A stretch of DNA of 64,000 nucleotides from Ancylobacter rudongensis (GTDB taxonomy: Bacteria > Pseudomonadota > Alphaproteobacteria > Rhizobiales > Xanthobacteraceae), in NCBI RefSeq assembly GCF_900100155.1, contig NZ_FMTP01000001.1:992001-1056000 (forward strand), given 5' to 3'. The position numbers were made by a program, and so were the translations under genes. Positions 25,056-39,179 of the stretch are shown piece after piece (the first letter of the stretch is position 1; every line of letters starts with the position of its first letter). Below the pieces are notes generated by a model. The model made no database searches. It saw only the letters and a list, made by a program, of their open reading frames with translations, and was not told the origin of the DNA.

Positions 25056-25514
25056 TCAGGCGGATACGGTCGCCTTGACGATCTTGTCCGGGTTCTGCAC
25101 CGGCTCGCCGCGCTTGATCTTGTCGACATTCTCCATGCCTTCGGTCACTTCGCCCCACACGGTGTACTGACCGTCGAGGAAGCCGGCGTCGCCGAAGCAG
25201 ATGAAGAACTGGCTGTCGCCCGAATCCGGGTGCTGGGCGCGGGCCATCGAGACGGTGCCGCGGACATGGCGACCCTTGTTGAATTCGGCCTTCAGGTTCT
25301 TGCCCGAGCCGCCACGGCCCGTGCCCGTGGGATCGCCGGTCTGGGCCATGAAGCCTTCGATGACGCGGTGGAAGACCACGCCGTCATAGAAGCCCTGCTT
25401 GGCCAGTTCAGCGATGCGCGCGACATGGCCGGGGGCGAGGTCGGGACGGAAGCGGATGGTGACCGGCCCCTGCGTCGTTTCGAGCAGCAGCGTGGTTTCG
25501 GTGGTGTCGGTCAT
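25056..25514 (-). CDS. Peptidyl-prolyl cis-trans isomerase, cytoplasmic cyclophilin type
   Basis: Protein of 152 residues that catalyses proline isomerisation. The cyclophilin core is intact: VVFHRVIEGFMAQTGDPTGTG, VSMARAQHPDSGDSQFFIC and DGQYTVWGEVTEGMENVD. No signal peptide, so it is cytoplasmic. Ribosome site AGGAG lies 6 nt before the ATG. The paralogue immediately upstream has the same core plus a signal peptide, which indicates duplication and division between compartments. Confidence 0.93.
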   Translation of the reverse strand: MTDTTETTLLLETTQGPVTIRFRPDLAPGHVARIAELAKQGFYDGVVFHRVIEGFMAQTGDPTGTGRGGSGKNLKAEFNKGRHVRGTVSMARAQHPDSGDSQFFICFGDAGFLDGQYTVWGEVTEGMENVDKIKRGEPVQNPDKIVKATVSA

Positions 25515-25550
25515 CGGGTTCTCCTTGCAATGGGTCGGGGTGGGGCGGCG

Positions 25551-26123
25551 TCACTTGACGTCGGCGGCCACCTTCATCGAGACGATCTTATCGGGGTTCT
25601 GCACCGGCTCGCCGCGCTTGATCTTGTCCACATTCTCCATGCCGGAGACGACCTGACCGATCACGGTGTACTGGCCATTGAGGAACGAGGCATCGCCGAA
25701 GGTGATGAAGAACTGCGAATTGGCGCTATTCGGCGCGGAGGCGCGGGCCATGCCCACCGTGCCGCGCTTGAACGGCACGTTGGAGAATTCGGCCGGCAGG
25801 TTGGGATAGCGCGAGCCGCCGGTGCCGTTGCCGAACTGGCCGTCGCCGGTCTGGGCCATGAAGCCCTCAATGACGCGGTGGAACGGCACGTTGTCGTAGT
25901 AGCCCTCGCGCGCCAGCGTCTTGATGCGCTCGGCGTGCTGGGGCGCGAGGTCCGAACGCAGCACGAAAATCACCGGACCCTTGGTGGTCTGCATGATGAT
26001 GGCGTTCTGCGGATCGACATTCGGCGGCAGCTTGGGCGCCTGGGCCGACGCCGGCGCGGCGGCGATCATGGCCAGCGCGCAGGCGACGGAGAAGGCGGCG
26101 AGAAAGCGTCGGATCATGGGCAT
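25551..26123 (-). CDS. Peptidyl-prolyl cis-trans isomerase, exported cyclophilin type
   Basis: Cyclophilin of 190 residues with a Sec signal peptide (FLAAFSVACALAMIAAAPASAQ), hence periplasmic. Core motifs VPFHRVIEGFMAQTGDG, GMARASAPNSANSQFFITFG and NGQYTVIGQVVSGMENVD match its cytoplasmic neighbour closely. The C-terminal segment KIKRGEPVQNPDKIV is nearly identical in both. The start may be the ATG at 26117 (GGAG 9 nt upstream) rather than 26123. Lies between coaD and the second cyclophilin in one run. Confidence 0.93.
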   Translation of the reverse strand: MPMIRRFLAAFSVACALAMIAAAPASAQAPKLPPNVDPQNAIIMQTTKGPVIFVLRSDLAPQHAERIKTLAREGYYDNVPFHRVIEGFMAQTGDGQFGNGTGGSRYPNLPAEFSNVPFKRGTVGMARASAPNSANSQFFITFGDASFLNGQYTVIGQVVSGMENVDKIKRGEPVQNPDKIVSMKVAADVK

Positions 26124-26157
26124 GAACTCCGTTGAGCGATGGCGGGCGGGGCCGCTG

Positions 26158-26667
26158 CTAGGCCTCGCGCCGGAACCGGCCGGTGAGGCGGGTCAGAACG
26201 GCATTCGGCACGAAGGCGGACACATCGCCGCCCATGGCAGCGATCTGCCGGACCAGAGTGGCGGTGATGGGGCGGGCTATGGGCGAGGCCGGCAGAAACA
26301 CCGTCTGTACGCCGGGTTTCAGCGTCGCGTTCATCCCTGCCATCTGCATTTCATAGTCGAGATCGGTCCCGTCGCGCAGGCCCCGGATCAAAAGGCTGGC
26401 ACCATGGGCCTCGGCCGCGTCGACCACCAGATTGTCGAAGGTGATGCAGTCGAGCTGAGCGCGCTCCTCCCGCGCAATGGGGGCGAAGATCTCGCGCAAC
26501 ATCTCCAGCCGCTCCGCCGGGGCAAAGAGCGGGGCCTTGCCGGGATGGACGCCGACGCCCACCACCAGCCGGTCGACCAGACGGGCCGCCGCGCGGGCGA
26601 CCTCGACATGGCCGTTGGTCGGCGGGTCGAACGAGCCTGGATAGAAGGCGGTGCGCATGGCGCTCAT
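26158..26667 (-). CDS. coaD: Pantetheine-phosphate adenylyltransferase
   Basis: Penultimate enzyme of coenzyme A synthesis (4'-phosphopantetheine + ATP to dephospho-CoA), 169 residues. The start [20 protein letters not shown] carries the nucleotidyltransferase TNGH motif; [20 protein letters not shown] and [12 protein letters not shown] are standard. The usual late SSTLVRE motif reads ITATLVRQ. I chose 26667 because GAGG lies 6 nt upstream; ATG at 26658 and 26670 are alternatives. First gene of the coaD-cyclophilins-queA-tgt run. Confidence 0.95.
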   Translation of the reverse strand: MSAMRTAFYPGSFDPPTNGHVEVARAAARLVDRLVVGVGVHPGKAPLFAPAERLEMLREIFAPIAREERAQLDCITFDNLVVDAAEAHGASLLIRGLRDGTDLDYEMQMAGMNATLKPGVQTVFLPASPIARPITATLVRQIAAMGGDVSAFVPNAVLTRLTGRFRREA

Positions 26668-26745
26668 CATGGGCCTCAAGAGTGCGCGGCAAGGGTTAGC
26701 CGCCTCCCGCAGCGGACGCAAGCGCCGGGCCGGTGTTGAAGACGC

Positions 26746-27795
26746 TCACTGCGGCGGAAGCGAGGCGTCAAGGAAGCCGGCGATCTCGTCCGCCACCTGT
26801 TGGTGAATGGCCGCGCGCGAGGCGCCCTCGGCTTCCAGGCAGACCATGCCATCCCCGGGGACTTCCCGCTCCAGCATCTCGCGGCCACCCGGCTTGCACA
26901 GGTTGAGGAAGCTAAAATGCGTGGCGCCCGGGACCTTGATATAGCGCGTCGACGCCGACGGCAGCCCGTCGGCGAGGTGACGGGATTCCAGCGTAGCAGG
27001 CAAACGCGCGTCGCCACCATCGGCCGTCATCACCAGGACCGGCACACCCACGTGGCCGAGGCTCTCCGGCTCAAAGCCCCGTGCCAGCCCCAGATCGAGC
27101 GAGACGACCGCCTTGACGCGCGGGTCGGACAGATCCTGCTCGAGCGCGGCCCTCGATTCACTGTCGGCGCCGGCGCCTAGCCGGCCGTAGACCTCGCAGG
27201 CGGCGAGCGCCGCGTTGGCGCGGCAATCGGCGTCAAACCGCGCGGCGTTGAACCGCGCACCGGCGATCTCCAACACGGTCCATCCACCAAGCGAATGACC
27301 AATCGCCGCGACCCTGTCCGGGGACACGACGCCGGCCCATGCTGGATCGCGTGTCAGTTCGTCGATGACGTGCGATATGTCGCGCGGGCGCTCCCACAAA
27401 CGCCTGCCGATCGCCTTGTCCATATTGCGTGACGTGGTTCCAGGATGGTTCACCGCCGCGACCACATAGCCGCGTTTAGCCAGATCAACCGCCAGCCACG
27501 CCTGATTGAGCAGGTTGCCACTAAATCCGTGCGACAGCACCACAAGCGGATGCCTGCCCGGTGCCGGGGGGGCGTCCGGCAGGACCTCCTGTCCGACGAA
27601 GACCACATTGTCGCCGATCAGCCGGGCGTCGCCGCCCATCTGAGTCGGGTACCAAACGGCGATGTCCAGCTTCCGGCTGCCGTCTCCCGCCGCGACCTGA
27701 AACTGACGGAACCCGATCGCATCGCCGGCAAAGGCCGGCATGCCCAGTTGAAGCATGGCCGCCAGCCACGCCACAGCAACAAGGGTGATGCGCAT
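26746..27795 (-). CDS. Secreted alpha/beta-hydrolase (dienelactone hydrolase/PAF-acetylhydrolase-like)
   Basis: Exported hydrolase of 349 residues with a signal peptide (LVAVAWLAAMLQLGMPAFAG). The catalytic elbow is AAIGHSLGGWTV (GxSxG); the oxyanion region is PLVVLSHGFSGN. A plausible acid lies in VLVMTADGGDAR and the histidine in GATHFSFLNLCKPGG. Similar predicted dienelactone hydrolases act on esters or phospholipids; the substrate is unknown. It sits between gyrA and coaD, which are usually direct neighbours in related genomes, so it looks inserted. A hairpin separates it from gyrA. Confidence 0.82.
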   Translation of the reverse strand: MRITLVAVAWLAAMLQLGMPAFAGDAIGFRQFQVAAGDGSRKLDIAVWYPTQMGGDARLIGDNVVFVGQEVLPDAPPAPGRHPLVVLSHGFSGNLLNQAWLAVDLAKRGYVVAAVNHPGTTSRNMDKAIGRRLWERPRDISHVIDELTRDPAWAGVVSPDRVAAIGHSLGGWTVLEIAGARFNAARFDADCRANAALAACEVYGRLGAGADSESRAALEQDLSDPRVKAVVSLDLGLARGFEPESLGHVGVPVLVMTADGGDARLPATLESRHLADGLPSASTRYIKVPGATHFSFLNLCKPGGREMLEREVPGDGMVCLEAEGASRAAIHQQVADEIAGFLDASLPPQ

Positions 27796-27852
27796 CGTGC
27801 GCTTTCCTATCTGGAGGTGGTCACCCCAGCGGGAGCCAGAGCCGAAAGTCTG

Positions 27853-27876
27853 GCGGCGCGGGTCGATCCGCGCCGC
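27853..27876 (-). terminator. Hairpin terminator candidate after gyrA
   Basis: Perfect 9-bp arms GCGGCGCGG (27853-27861) and CCGCGCCGC (27868-27876) with a 6-nt loop lie 21-44 bp past the gyrA stop on the minus strand and are followed there by CAGACTTTCGG. It is very GC-rich with a poor U-tract. Confidence 0.5.
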
Positions 27877-27896
27877 TCAGGTAGATAGCGTCACCA

Positions 27897-30701
<2,805 letters not shown>

Positions 30702-30992
30702 GGAATCGTCTTTCCGTGGTTGCGGAACATGTTCGTCTGTTTAGCCGATTCCGCTCGGAAAGGCCAGCAAGGCGACGTTTTCGGCGTCGCGAAAAACGCT
30801 TATACGTCAGAAACTTACAGGGGCATTTCTGCAGCATTGCCGGAACATGGCACAAGCGTGGCGGCGCAATGCGCACGGCGGGCGCGATGGCCCCTTGGCA
30901 GCGCGTCGCGCAGGCGATCTTATAACGAGGTACCGCAGGCACCGGCGCGCGCGCCTCCCGCCGCGCAGCAAGGACGGCAGCGAGGACGCAGC
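30702..30992. other. gyrA-marC divergent intergenic region
   Basis: 291 bp between two divergent starts. It is less GC-rich than the genes and contains a small palindrome GCGACGTTTTCGGCGTCGC near 30771-30790. It should hold both promoters, but I see no convincing -35/-10 pair and no LexA box. Confidence 0.4.
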
Positions 30993-31619
30993 GTGCTCGA
31001 CTATCTCTTCTCGGCGATCGTGACCATGGTGGTGGTGATCGACCCGATCGGCCTCGCTCCGCTATTCCTGGCGGTGACGTCGGACCTGACCAGCGCCGAG
31101 CGCCGGCTGGTGGCGCTGCGTTCGGCCGCCATCGCCCTCGCCATACTGGTCGCCTTCGGGCTCGTCGGCGCGCCGCTTCTGGCGGCGCTGGGCATCACCC
31201 TGCCCGCCTTCCGCATCGCCGGTGGCCTGCTGCTATTCGCCATCTCGTTCGAGATGGTGTTCGGCCGCCGCACCGAGCGCAAGTTCGACGCCTCGGAAGT
31301 CGCCCAGCGCGACAAGCTGCTGCGTACGCTCGCCGTATTCCCACTCGCCATCCCGCTGATGGCGGGGCCCGGCGCGATCACCGCCATGCTGCTGCTGGCG
31401 GGAGAGGCGCATGGCGACCCCTCCCGCCTTGCGCTGCTCTTCGCCATCACCGCACTGGTGATCGGCAGCTGCCTCGCCGTATTTCTTGCCGCCGAACGCA
31501 TGGACAAGGCGCTCGGCGTCACCGGCAACGTCATCCTCTCGCGCCTGCTCGGCATCGTGCTGGCGGCGCTTGCCGTACAGTTCGTGATCGACGGGATAAG
31601 AGCGTCGTTCCTGACCTGA
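30993..31619 (+). CDS. MarC family integral membrane protein
   Basis: Membrane protein of 208 residues with six predicted spans, the MarC/UPF0056 size. VTMVVVIDPIGLAPLFLAVT at the N-terminus and FPLAIPLMAGPGAITAMLLL are diagnostic. The start GTG at 30993 has GAGG 7 nt upstream; the frame is open far upstream but that part is antisense to gyrA. The family's transport role is not established, and an early link to multiple antibiotic resistance was withdrawn. It converges with ssb. Confidence 0.92.
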   Translation: MLDYLFSAIVTMVVVIDPIGLAPLFLAVTSDLTSAERRLVALRSAAIALAILVAFGLVGAPLLAALGITLPAFRIAGGLLLFAISFEMVFGRRTERKFDASEVAQRDKLLRTLAVFPLAIPLMAGPGAITAMLLLAGEAHGDPSRLALLFAITALVIGSCLAVFLAAERMDKALGVTGNVILSRLLGIVLAALAVQFVIDGIRASFLT

Positions 31620-31652
31620 AGCCAGCAGGAACGCTCCCCGCGCGCCTGGCCG

Positions 31653-32225
31653 TCAGAACGGGATCTCGTCGTCGAGGTCGCCGCCACCCGAACCGCCGCC
31701 GAACTTGCCGCCACCGCCGCCCGCGCCACCGCTGACCGGCGCCGGCTTGCGATCGCCGCCGAAGGAGCGCCCGCCCCCCGAGCTGCCGGCGAAATTGCCG
31801 CCGCCGGAGCCGAAATCGCTGCCGCCGCCAGCGCTGTAATCATCGCCGCTGCCGCCCTCGGCACCGCCGCCGCGGCTGTCGAGAATGGTCAGCTCGCCGC
31901 GGAACTGGCGCAGCACCACTTCAGTGAAATACCGCTCCGGCCCACCGGACTGGTCGCTCGCCTTGCGGGTCTCGAGCTGGCCTTCGATATAGACCTTGGT
32001 GCCCTTGCGCAGATATTGCTCGGCGACACGCAGCAGGTTCTCGTTGAAGATGACAACGCTGTGCCACTCGGTGCGCTCCTTGCGCTCGCCCGTGGCTTTG
32101 TCGCGCCAGGTTTCCGACGTGGCGATGCGCAGATTGCACACCCGCCCGCCATTCTGGAAAGTGCGAACTTCCGGATCGCGGCCGAGATTGCCGATCAGGA
32201 TCACCTTATTGACGCTGCCCGCCAT
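31653..32225 (-). CDS. ssb: Single-stranded DNA-binding protein
   Basis: Tetrameric SSB of 190 residues. The OB fold starts [20 protein letters not shown] and contains [20 protein letters not shown] and [16 protein letters not shown] long Gly/Ser-rich linker (about residues 110-180) leads to the acidic tip DLDDEIPF, which recruits repair and replication partners. The start at 32225 is fixed by GGAGG 5 nt upstream. Divergent from uvrA across about 530 bp that include a LexA-type box, the same pairing known in enterobacteria. Confidence 0.97.
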   Translation of the reverse strand: MAGSVNKVILIGNLGRDPEVRTFQNGGRVCNLRIATSETWRDKATGERKERTEWHSVVIFNENLLRVAEQYLRKGTKVYIEGQLETRKASDQSGGPERYFTEVVLRQFRGELTILDSRGGGAEGGSGDDYSAGGGSDFGSGGGNFAGSSGGGRSFGGDRKPAPVSGGAGGGGGKFGGGSGGGDLDDEIPF

Positions 32226-32386
32226 CTTGTCCTCCGAAAACTGCCGGACGCCCGACATGCGCGCGCTCGTGAAAGGGAGCGCATCCTAGACCAAACGGCC
32301 CTGCATCGCGCCCCGCTTGCGCGCCGAGCTGTCGCTTTGTCCACCATTTTGCCGCCGCCGGTTCGGCGGTCGGGCATCAACAGAAT

Positions 32387-32401
32387 GTTCTTGGTCTGTT
32401 C
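32387..32401 (+). promoter_or_regulatory. LexA (SOS) box, alphaproteobacterial GTTC-N7-GTTC
   Basis: GTTC at 32387-32390 and GTTC at 32398-32401 are separated by exactly seven bases, the direct-repeat operator recognised by alphaproteobacterial LexA. It lies between the divergent ssb and uvrA genes, both SOS genes in other bacteria, 162 bp from the ssb start, about 104 bp from a short ORF and 356 bp from uvrA. Confidence 0.78.
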
Positions 32402-32504
32402 CTAACATTAAGGCTAAGCTGTCGCAAGTCATCGAGTCGGACATTGCGAAGTGCCGGAGCCGGACTATGTTTACCCTGTGTTCTCAGAGGGAGTCTGTCC
32501 CATC

Positions 32505-32660
32505 ATGACCCATATGCCCCGCCGCCCGCGCGCCCGCGCCATCGCCATCCGTGCCGAGGAGGCCCGTCAGGCGCTGATCCGCCGCGCCATTCTCGCCGTA
32601 GCCGGCGGCATGGTGGTGGCAGCCGGTCTCGCGGCCGTGCTGAACGGCGGCGGGGGCTGA
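32505..32660 (+). CDS. Possible small membrane protein upstream of uvrA
   Basis: 51-codon ORF. The N-terminal half is strongly basic (PRRPRARAIAIRAEEARQAL) and the C-terminal half is one hydrophobic segment (AILAVAGGMVVAAGLAAVLN) ending in glycines, like a single-pass inner-membrane miniprotein. AGAGGGAG lies 11 nt before the ATG at 32505, a loose ribosome site; ATG 32514 is an alternative. It sits 104 bp after the LexA box and about 100 bp before uvrA, so it could be co-induced. No family is recognised and it may be a chance ORF in GC-rich DNA. Confidence 0.35.
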   Translation: MTHMPRRPRARAIAIRAEEARQALIRRAILAVAGGMVVAAGLAAVLNGGGG

Positions 32661-32757
32661 CCCCCTCGCCGGGCGGTCCTCTTCTCGGGATTGCGCCGCC
32701 CCGATGCAAATGAGCTGGCGTAGCTGCCCGTAAAGAACCGGCGAGAGAAGAGTTGGA

Positions 32758-35661
<2,904 letters not shown>

Positions 35662-35690
35662 CCGAAGCCCCTACCCCGATCGCACACGTC

Positions 35691-35722
35691 ATCCCGGACG
35701 GTCCACTGGACCGATCCGGGAT
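35691..35722. repeat. ATCCCGGA palindromic repeat unit after uvrA
   Basis: ATCCCGGA (35691-35698) is inverted as TCCGGGAT (35715-35722), with an inner GGTC/GACC stem around CACTG. It is preceded by GTC, like the units at 11879, 11929 and 22666. It begins 30 bp after uvrA and could act as its terminator hairpin. Confidence 0.6.
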
Positions 35723-35796
35723 CGCGCCCCCTGTCGTTGAAACCGGCGACGGTCGCTTCAGCCGTTTCTCCGAAGCGAACCTGCAGCCGGAAGGCG

Positions 35797-36885
35797 TCAG
35801 GCGCCTTCCTTCAGCCGCACCAGATTCACCGTCACCGCGATCAGCACGAGGGTCGCACCGAACTGATGGGCCAGCGCAAGGTCGATCGGCACCTGATAGA
35901 CCAGCGTCAGGATACCCAGCACCGCCTGCGCCGTCACCAGCGCCACAATCAGCGTCGCCCGCTGGCGAACGGCGCCGCCGACCCGCCGCGCGCTGAGCCA
36001 GTGCCCCACCGCGAGCGCGAACAGCACATAGGCAAACAGGCGGTGATTGAACTGAACGGTGAGCACGTTCTCGAAGAAATTCCGCCAGACCGGTTGCTGG
36101 ACCAGCAGATTTTCCATTGGCGGGACAAGGTGCCCGTCCATCAGCGGCCAGGTCGTGTAGGTGAGACCGGCGTCGAGGCCGGCGACCAGCCCGCCGAGGA
36201 AGATCTGCACGATCACGGCGACCAACAGGATGCGCGCATAGCCACGCAGCCAGTCGGGCGAGGCTCGCAACTCCCGTGCTGGCTTCAGCGACACGGCGAC
36301 CGCCACCGTGGCAGCCAGGATGACGCAGGCCAGTGTCAGATGGGTGGCCAGCCGGTACTGGCTGACATCGACCCGGTTCACCAGGCCCGACGCCACCATC
36401 CACCAGCCGACCGCCCCCTGCAGGCCACCGAGCACGAACAGGCCGGTGAGCTTCCAGCGGAGGGGACGATCGATCAGGCCGCGCCACAGGAAAAACAGGA
36501 AGGGCAGAAGAAAGGCGAAGCCGATCACGCGCCCCAGCAGCCGGTGCCCCCACTCCCACCAGAAGATGTATTTGAACTCGCCGAGGCTCATGCCTCTATT
36601 GACCTGCTGGTACTGCGGAATCTGCCGATATTTGTCGAATTCCGCCTGCCAGGCAGCGTCGCTGAGCGGCGGCAGCGTGCCTGTTACCGGCTTCCACTCG
36701 GTTATCGACAGGCCGGATTCGGTCAGCCGGGTGGCACCGCCGACCACCACCATCAGCACGACGAGCGCAGCGACGGCGTAGAGCCAGAGCCGCACCGGCC
36801 GCAGCCGGTCGCCTTTAACCCCCTCGTCGGCGCGCGGGATCCCACTGTGGGTGGGAATGCTGGTAGCGACGTGATCCTGGACCAT
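35797..36885 (-). CDS. ctaA: Heme A synthase (COX15/CtaA type 2)
   Basis: Inner-membrane enzyme of 362 residues that oxidises the C8 methyl of heme O to make heme A for cytochrome aa3 oxidase. The N-terminal [19 protein letters not shown] is diagnostic of the proteobacterial COX15 type. The [30 protein letters not shown] and [11 protein letters not shown] segments carry the four heme-ligating histidines in an eight-span topology. The start at 36885 has GGGAG 9 nt upstream. Divergent from a DUF2842 gene. Ubiquinol and aa3 chemistry fits the bc1-assembly chaperone gene at 46 kb. Confidence 0.95.
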   Translation of the reverse strand: MVQDHVATSIPTHSGIPRADEGVKGDRLRPVRLWLYAVAALVVLMVVVGGATRLTESGLSITEWKPVTGTLPPLSDAAWQAEFDKYRQIPQYQQVNRGMSLGEFKYIFWWEWGHRLLGRVIGFAFLLPFLFFLWRGLIDRPLRWKLTGLFVLGGLQGAVGWWMVASGLVNRVDVSQYRLATHLTLACVILAATVAVAVSLKPARELRASPDWLRGYARILLVAVIVQIFLGGLVAGLDAGLTYTTWPLMDGHLVPPMENLLVQQPVWRNFFENVLTVQFNHRLFAYVLFALAVGHWLSARRVGGAVRQRATLIVALVTAQAVLGILTLVYQVPIDLALAHQFGATLVLIAVTVNLVRLKEGA

Positions 36886-37037
36886 AGTTGGGCGCTCCCT
36901 GTAGTGGTGGCCGCCTGCCCCGCCGGCCACCCGCGCCGGGCAGCTTCCTCCCGGGCGCGGCGAGCGATATAGAGGGCCGAGCGCGGGCGCAACGAGACTC
37001 ATTGTCTCGCGCCCGACCGTCCAGCCCGGAGCTGCCC

Positions 37038-37280
37038 ATGTCCGCCCCCCGTCCCGACCTTTCCGCCCGCTCGCGCAAATTCGTCGGCACGGTCCTGATG
37101 GTGTTTCTGGTGCTCGGCTGGGCACTGGCCGCGATGGCGCTGGCGCAGGGCCGGGTGACCACCCTGCCCGCCTTCTGGCAGTTCCTTGCCTATGTCGTCC
37201 TCGGCGCGGGCTGGATCTTTCCGGCGGCGGTACTCATCCGCTGGATGCAGCGGCATGATCGGCGTCCCGACACCCTCTAG
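37038..37280 (+). CDS. DUF2842 family small membrane protein
   Basis: 80-residue protein with two predicted membrane spans ([20 protein letters not shown] and [19 protein letters not shown]) and the conserved end [15 protein letters not shown], matching DUF2842, a family I know only from alphaproteobacteria. Function is unknown. The start ATG at 37038 has GGAG 7 nt upstream. It is transcribed divergently from heme A synthase, a neighbourhood that may be meaningful but proves nothing. Confidence 0.82.
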   Translation: MSAPRPDLSARSRKFVGTVLMVFLVLGWALAAMALAQGRVTTLPAFWQFLAYVVLGAGWIFPAAVLIRWMQRHDRRPDTL

Positions 37281-37393
37281 GGTCGGCGCGGTGCCGCAAC
37301 CTGTTCGCTATCAAGGTGTCGAAACGCCTAGCCGCTGAGCGGCAGCGTCGGTGATGGCGCCGTTTGCGCCGCCGATCTGAGAGACGCGCGGGG

Positions 37394-38875
37394 TCAGGCC
37401 GCCTGCGAGAACGCCTTTTCCGCTGTCTCCGGCGTGAAGGTGATCATGGCGATGTCGGCAAAGCCGAGGGAAGCGAGCGCGTCAAAGGCCTGCACCGCAT
37501 CGGTCGCCAGACCGCCGGGCTGGGTGACGAGGATCGTCGTCGGGCTCAGTCCCGCGAGCCGCTCGGCACCGACCATGCCGCCGAGCGGCGGCGCGGCCAC
37601 AATGACGTGATCATAGGTCTGTTTCAACGCAGTAAGAATCAGCGGCAGCCGGTCGGCCGCGACAAGCCCGTCCGCCTCGCGCGCGCCGCGTCCGGGCGGA
37701 ATGACGTGGCAGCGGGAGGCGCTTTCGCGATGAATGGCGTCGGAGAAGCCGCACACGCCGGTCAGCAGGTCGGTAACGCCCGGGGCGCGCGGGTCGGCGG
37801 TCAGCCCTTCGAGCGCCGGGGAGGCAACATCGAGGCAGACAACCACGACCCGCCGCTCGGCCGCGCCGGCCAGCGAGCGTCCCAGAGCGAGGGCGCAGCG
37901 GGCGATCGATTCGTCGGGACGGCCGCCGGTGACGGTGACCAGACGCGCCGCGCCGCCGCGCAGTTCGATCAGCCGCGAAAGATCAGCGTGCTCCCGCTCA
38001 CGCGAAAGCAGGCGCAGCGAGCGGGCCATCTCGGCGCCATCTCCGGGCTCGCCGTTCGCCCCGCCGATCCAGGGTAGATGCTGAAGCGGGTGCGGTGTCG
38101 TTTCAGGCATCGGCACGGCGCCGAATTCATGTCCCGCCGCCCCTGTGCGCCGGCGGACCCAGCTCTGGAGTCCGAACACCAGCAAAAAGGTGCCGAAGCC
38201 GGCCACGAGGCTGGAGATGAGCGGCGTCGGCCAGCGCGCTGCGCCGGCCGGCACGGCGGTCGCGATGATTCGCGCAGGTGCCGCCGCTGGCGCGTCCGCC
38301 TCCACCGCATGAAGGCCGCGTGCCTGGCGCAGTTCGACATAGGTTGCGGCGAAGGCATTGGCGACATCGGCGGAGAGGCGCGGATCGGGCGAGACAAAAT
38401 CGATCGCCACCTGTCCCCCACCCACCTGCCGGACGTCGAGACCTCGCTCGACCATGCGGAGCGCGCGCGCCTCACGCGATAGTGTCGCGGGATCGGGGAG
38501 CACGCTGAAGCCAGCCAGGTGCAACGCCGCTCCCGACAGCACCCCGGCGCTCGCGCCGGCCGGCGCAGCAAGACGACCTCCCAGGCGGCGGGTCTCGATC
38601 ACCTGGCGGGCGAAGTCACGCGACGAAAGAACCTTGACCCCGTCACGCCCGGCAGCTGAGTCGCGCCCATCGATCCACAGCCGGGCCCGGGATTCGTAGC
38701 GTGGCACGGTAATCTCGCTGGTGGCCGCGGCGATGGCGAGGCCGGCAAAGGCCGGCACGAGCAGTTTGCGCAGGAGACGTACCGCCGACGCAGGCCGAAT
38801 CCCCCGGCCCGGCGCCGCCGCCTGATCGGCGGTGCTGGCGGCCGTCTGCACAGAGCTTTCGCACGGGTCCATCAT
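37394..38875 (-). CDS. Wzz/ExoP-like polysaccharide transport protein with degenerate tyrosine-kinase domain
   Basis: Inner-membrane protein of 493 residues. Order: cytoplasmic N-tail, membrane span (LLVPAFAGLAIAAATSEITV, about residues 37-56), a periplasmic Wzz-like region of about 150 residues, second span (SSLVAGFGTFLLVFGLQSW), then a cytoplasmic BY-kinase/CpsD-like P-loop domain. The nucleotide motifs are broken: the Walker A position reads VTGGRPDESIARC without GKS/T, and the Walker B Asp is Ala (HVIVAAPPLGG). No C-terminal tyrosine cluster. It probably controls chain length or export of a surface polysaccharide without kinase activity, but no polysaccharide genes adjoin it. Two adjacent Met codons leave the start ambiguous by one residue. 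Confidence 0.75.
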   Translation of the reverse strand: MMDPCESSVQTAASTADQAAAPGRGIRPASAVRLLRKLLVPAFAGLAIAAATSEITVPRYESRARLWIDGRDSAAGRDGVKVLSSRDFARQVIETRRLGGRLAAPAGASAGVLSGAALHLAGFSVLPDPATLSREARALRMVERGLDVRQVGGGQVAIDFVSPDPRLSADVANAFAATYVELRQARGLHAVEADAPAAAPARIIATAVPAGAARWPTPLISSLVAGFGTFLLVFGLQSWVRRRTGAAGHEFGAVPMPETTPHPLQHLPWIGGANGEPGDGAEMARSLRLLSREREHADLSRLIELRGGAARLVTVTGGRPDESIARCALALGRSLAGAAERRVVVVCLDVASPALEGLTADPRAPGVTDLLTGVCGFSDAIHRESASRCHVIPPGRGAREADGLVAADRLPLILTALKQTYDHVIVAAPPLGGMVGAERLAGLSPTTILVTQPGGLATDAVQAFDALASLGFADIAMITFTPETAEKAFSQAA

Positions 38876-38968
38876 GGGGCCTATTAGGCACCGTCATGGT
38901 TTCCACCGTGTTAAAGCGGGCTGGCTTGGGGATAAGAACCACCGGCCACTTGGGGGCGCCGGTGAAAA

Positions 38969-39046
38969 TGGTCGGAGCGAGAGGATTTGAACCTCCGACC
39001 CCTAGTCCCCCAGACTAGTGCGCTAACCGGGCTGCGCTACGCTCCG
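38969..39046 (-). tRNA. tRNA-Pro (anticodon GGG)
   Basis: Minus-strand cloverleaf: acceptor CGGAGCG/CGCTCCG, D-arm GCGC with CAGCCCGGTTA, anticodon stem CTAGT/ACTAG with loop CTGGGGG (GGG), T-arm CGGAGGTTCAAATCCTC-type, discriminator A and an encoded CCA at 38969-38971, followed by TTTT. Confidence 0.95.
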
Positions 39047-39179
39047 ACGCCGTGAGGCGCCGTCTGTCTAGCCATTTGCCGGCCCGGATGCAAGCCGGCC
39101 CGTGGCCTGTGGACGAAGGATCCGGCACGGGCGTGACGAACCGTCTATGATGACGGCCTCACCTAATGGATGCGTCTCG

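Larger units (their letters stand above)
32226..32757. other. ssb-uvrA divergent regulatory region
   Basis: 532 bp between the ssb and uvrA starts. It contains one GTTC-N7-GTTC box (32387-32401) and one short plus-strand ORF (32505-32660). The remainder shows no tRNA, repeat or longer ORF. The ssb promoter should lie in 32226-32390; the uvrA transcript may start near the box and read through the short ORF. Confidence 0.6.

Noticed and set aside
30725-30775. GAAC and GTTC half-sites near the gyrA start, considered as a LexA box.
   Set aside because: The second half-site is not at N7 spacing, so the motif is incomplete.
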